From an uncultured Bacteroidia bacterium (GTDB lineage: Bacteria; Bacteroidota; Bacteroidia; Bacteroidales; UBA932): 12,631 bases of DNA. The position numbers and the translations under genes are program-made. Positions 11,993 to 12,631 of the stretch are shown piece after piece; within the stretch, counting starts at the first letter, position 1, and each line of letters starts with the position of its first letter. The DNA lies in NCBI GenBank assembly GCA_902796455.1, contig CADBPH010000385.1, forward strand, positions 1 to 12,631. The letters are read 5' to 3'. A model generated the notes under the pieces. It had not been told where the DNA came from and searched no databases. It saw only the letters and a program-made list of their open reading frames with translations.

Positions 11993-12631
11993 TCAGATTT
12001 CAGAAGATAACTTGAAAATGACCGGGCGGCGGGTGGTGATGTTGGTATTGCCGCGGCAGGTATACATAACGTACATAACCTCGCCCATAACCTTGATCCC
12101 CTCGGGCTCTGTATAGCAGAAATCGGATTCCACAAAACCTCTGGACGCAAGTCCGTCTACGTCCATCATGTACTCTTGATGGACTTTCTGGCGAAGGAGT
12201 TCACCGGTCTTTAAATCATATACCTCGATAAAGGGATCACATCGGACGATGCTGTCGTCCGGGACCTCTCCCTGATGCAGGAAATAAGCTTTGCCGTTGT
12301 CGATGCAGAAGGTCTGCCAGTGGAGTCCGCGCTTGCTGTAGGAAATGTCAAAAACAATGAGAGGGGTGACCTGGGTAGCATCCCGGGCAACAACTTCAGG
12401 ATAACCGGTGAATTCCGGGAGCCCGGAGTCATAGGTCGTGGTACTTCCGGTACTTGAAATGATCCCTCCGTACGTAATCTCAGCCGGAATCTTGACTGTG
12501 GTCTTGGGAAGCGCCCTGATTTCGCTCAGCCGGTATACATAGACTTTTTTGTATGTGCAGATGGCAATCAGGTCTTCATCGAAGTCGATGGCCGGCCAGC
12601 AGGGACTGACACCGAAGAAGTAGTTGTCATC
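11993..12631 (-). CDS. Unknown protein, possibly beta-propeller-like (5' end outside window)
   Basis: The frame is open from the right edge to a TGA at 11993-11995, giving 212 visible residues of the C-terminal part. The visible sequence is beta-rich with aromatic residues, including IDFDEDLIAICTYKKVYVYR, then WQTFCIDNGKAYFLHQGEV, IEVYDLKTGELLRQ, YTEPEGIKVMGEVMYVMYTC and FKLSSEI at the end. The recurring pattern of 'name-it-and-show-it' strands (x-I-D-x-G-K-A-Y, x-V-Y-D-L-K-T-G) suggests propeller blades. One alternative is a helveticin-J/TagC-like fold, recalled only weakly. The N-terminus that would show a signal peptide is missing. It is convergent with the lipoprotein gene with 22 bases between them and no visible terminator. 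Confidence 0.8.
   Translation of the reverse strand, partial: DDNYFFGVSPCWPAIDFDEDLIAICTYKKVYVYRLSEIRALPKTTVKIPAEITYGGIISSTGSTTTYDSGLPEFTGYPEVVARDATQVTPLIVFDISYSKRGLHWQTFCIDNGKAYFLHQGEVPDDSIVRCDPFIEVYDLKTGELLRQKVHQEYMMDVDGLASRGFVESDFCYTEPEGIKVMGEVMYVMYTCRGNTNITTRRPVIFKLSSEI

Overview
The window looks like a chromosomal segment of an anaerobic Bacteroidales bacterium. The evidence is: several upstream regions carry the Bacteroidetes sigma-ABfr -7 element TAnnTTTG instead of a -35/-10 promoter and lack strong Shine-Dalgarno sites; the class III (strictly anaerobic) ribonucleotide reductase is present; the malate dehydrogenase, EnvC-like and ECF sigma proteins are of the Bacteroides type; and one lipoprotein is built from FISUMP-like and fibronectin-III-like modules common in this order. 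No marker narrows it to a genus. Most of the window is GC-rich (about 55-60 %); the lipoprotein gene at 9988-11970 is clearly more AT-rich.

Left part (1-4661): a minus-strand envelope-signalling pair (ECF sigma factor, then a membrane-anchored protein with a Pro-Gln repeat linker and an outer-membrane-barrel-like C-terminus that runs off the left edge). It is divergent from a plus-strand pair, a secreted TPR protein translationally coupled (ATGA overlap) to an EnvC-like degenerate LytM protein that probably activates peptidoglycan amidases. The divergent 216-bp region has promoter-like elements in both directions, a perfect 14-bp palindrome and a large inverted repeat around the annotated sigma start codon.

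Middle part (4662-8681): a short convergent junction with a 29-bp-period direct repeat, then the minus-strand genes nrdG and nrdD (transcribed nrdD to nrdG) for anaerobic deoxyribonucleotide synthesis. Upstream, separated by an intrinsic terminator, is a minus-strand Sfp-type phosphopantetheinyl transferase, probably preceded in the same transcript by a small unknown ORF. Two divergent TATATTTG promoter elements separate this unit from mdh.

Right part (8682-12631): mdh with a strong terminator, then a proline tRNA with the unusual anticodon AGG, its own promoter and terminator, then an AT-rich gene for a lipoprotein with a duplicated two-module architecture placed only 23 bp after the tRNA terminator. 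A convergent minus-strand gene of unknown function, possibly a beta-propeller-like protein, runs off the right edge.

Most of the window is housekeeping or envelope maintenance. The candidates for something new are the sigma-factor start-site structure, the trans-envelope sigma partner, the A34 proline tRNA, and the duplicated-module lipoprotein beside that tRNA. No defence system, CRISPR array, transposase or phage gene was recognised.
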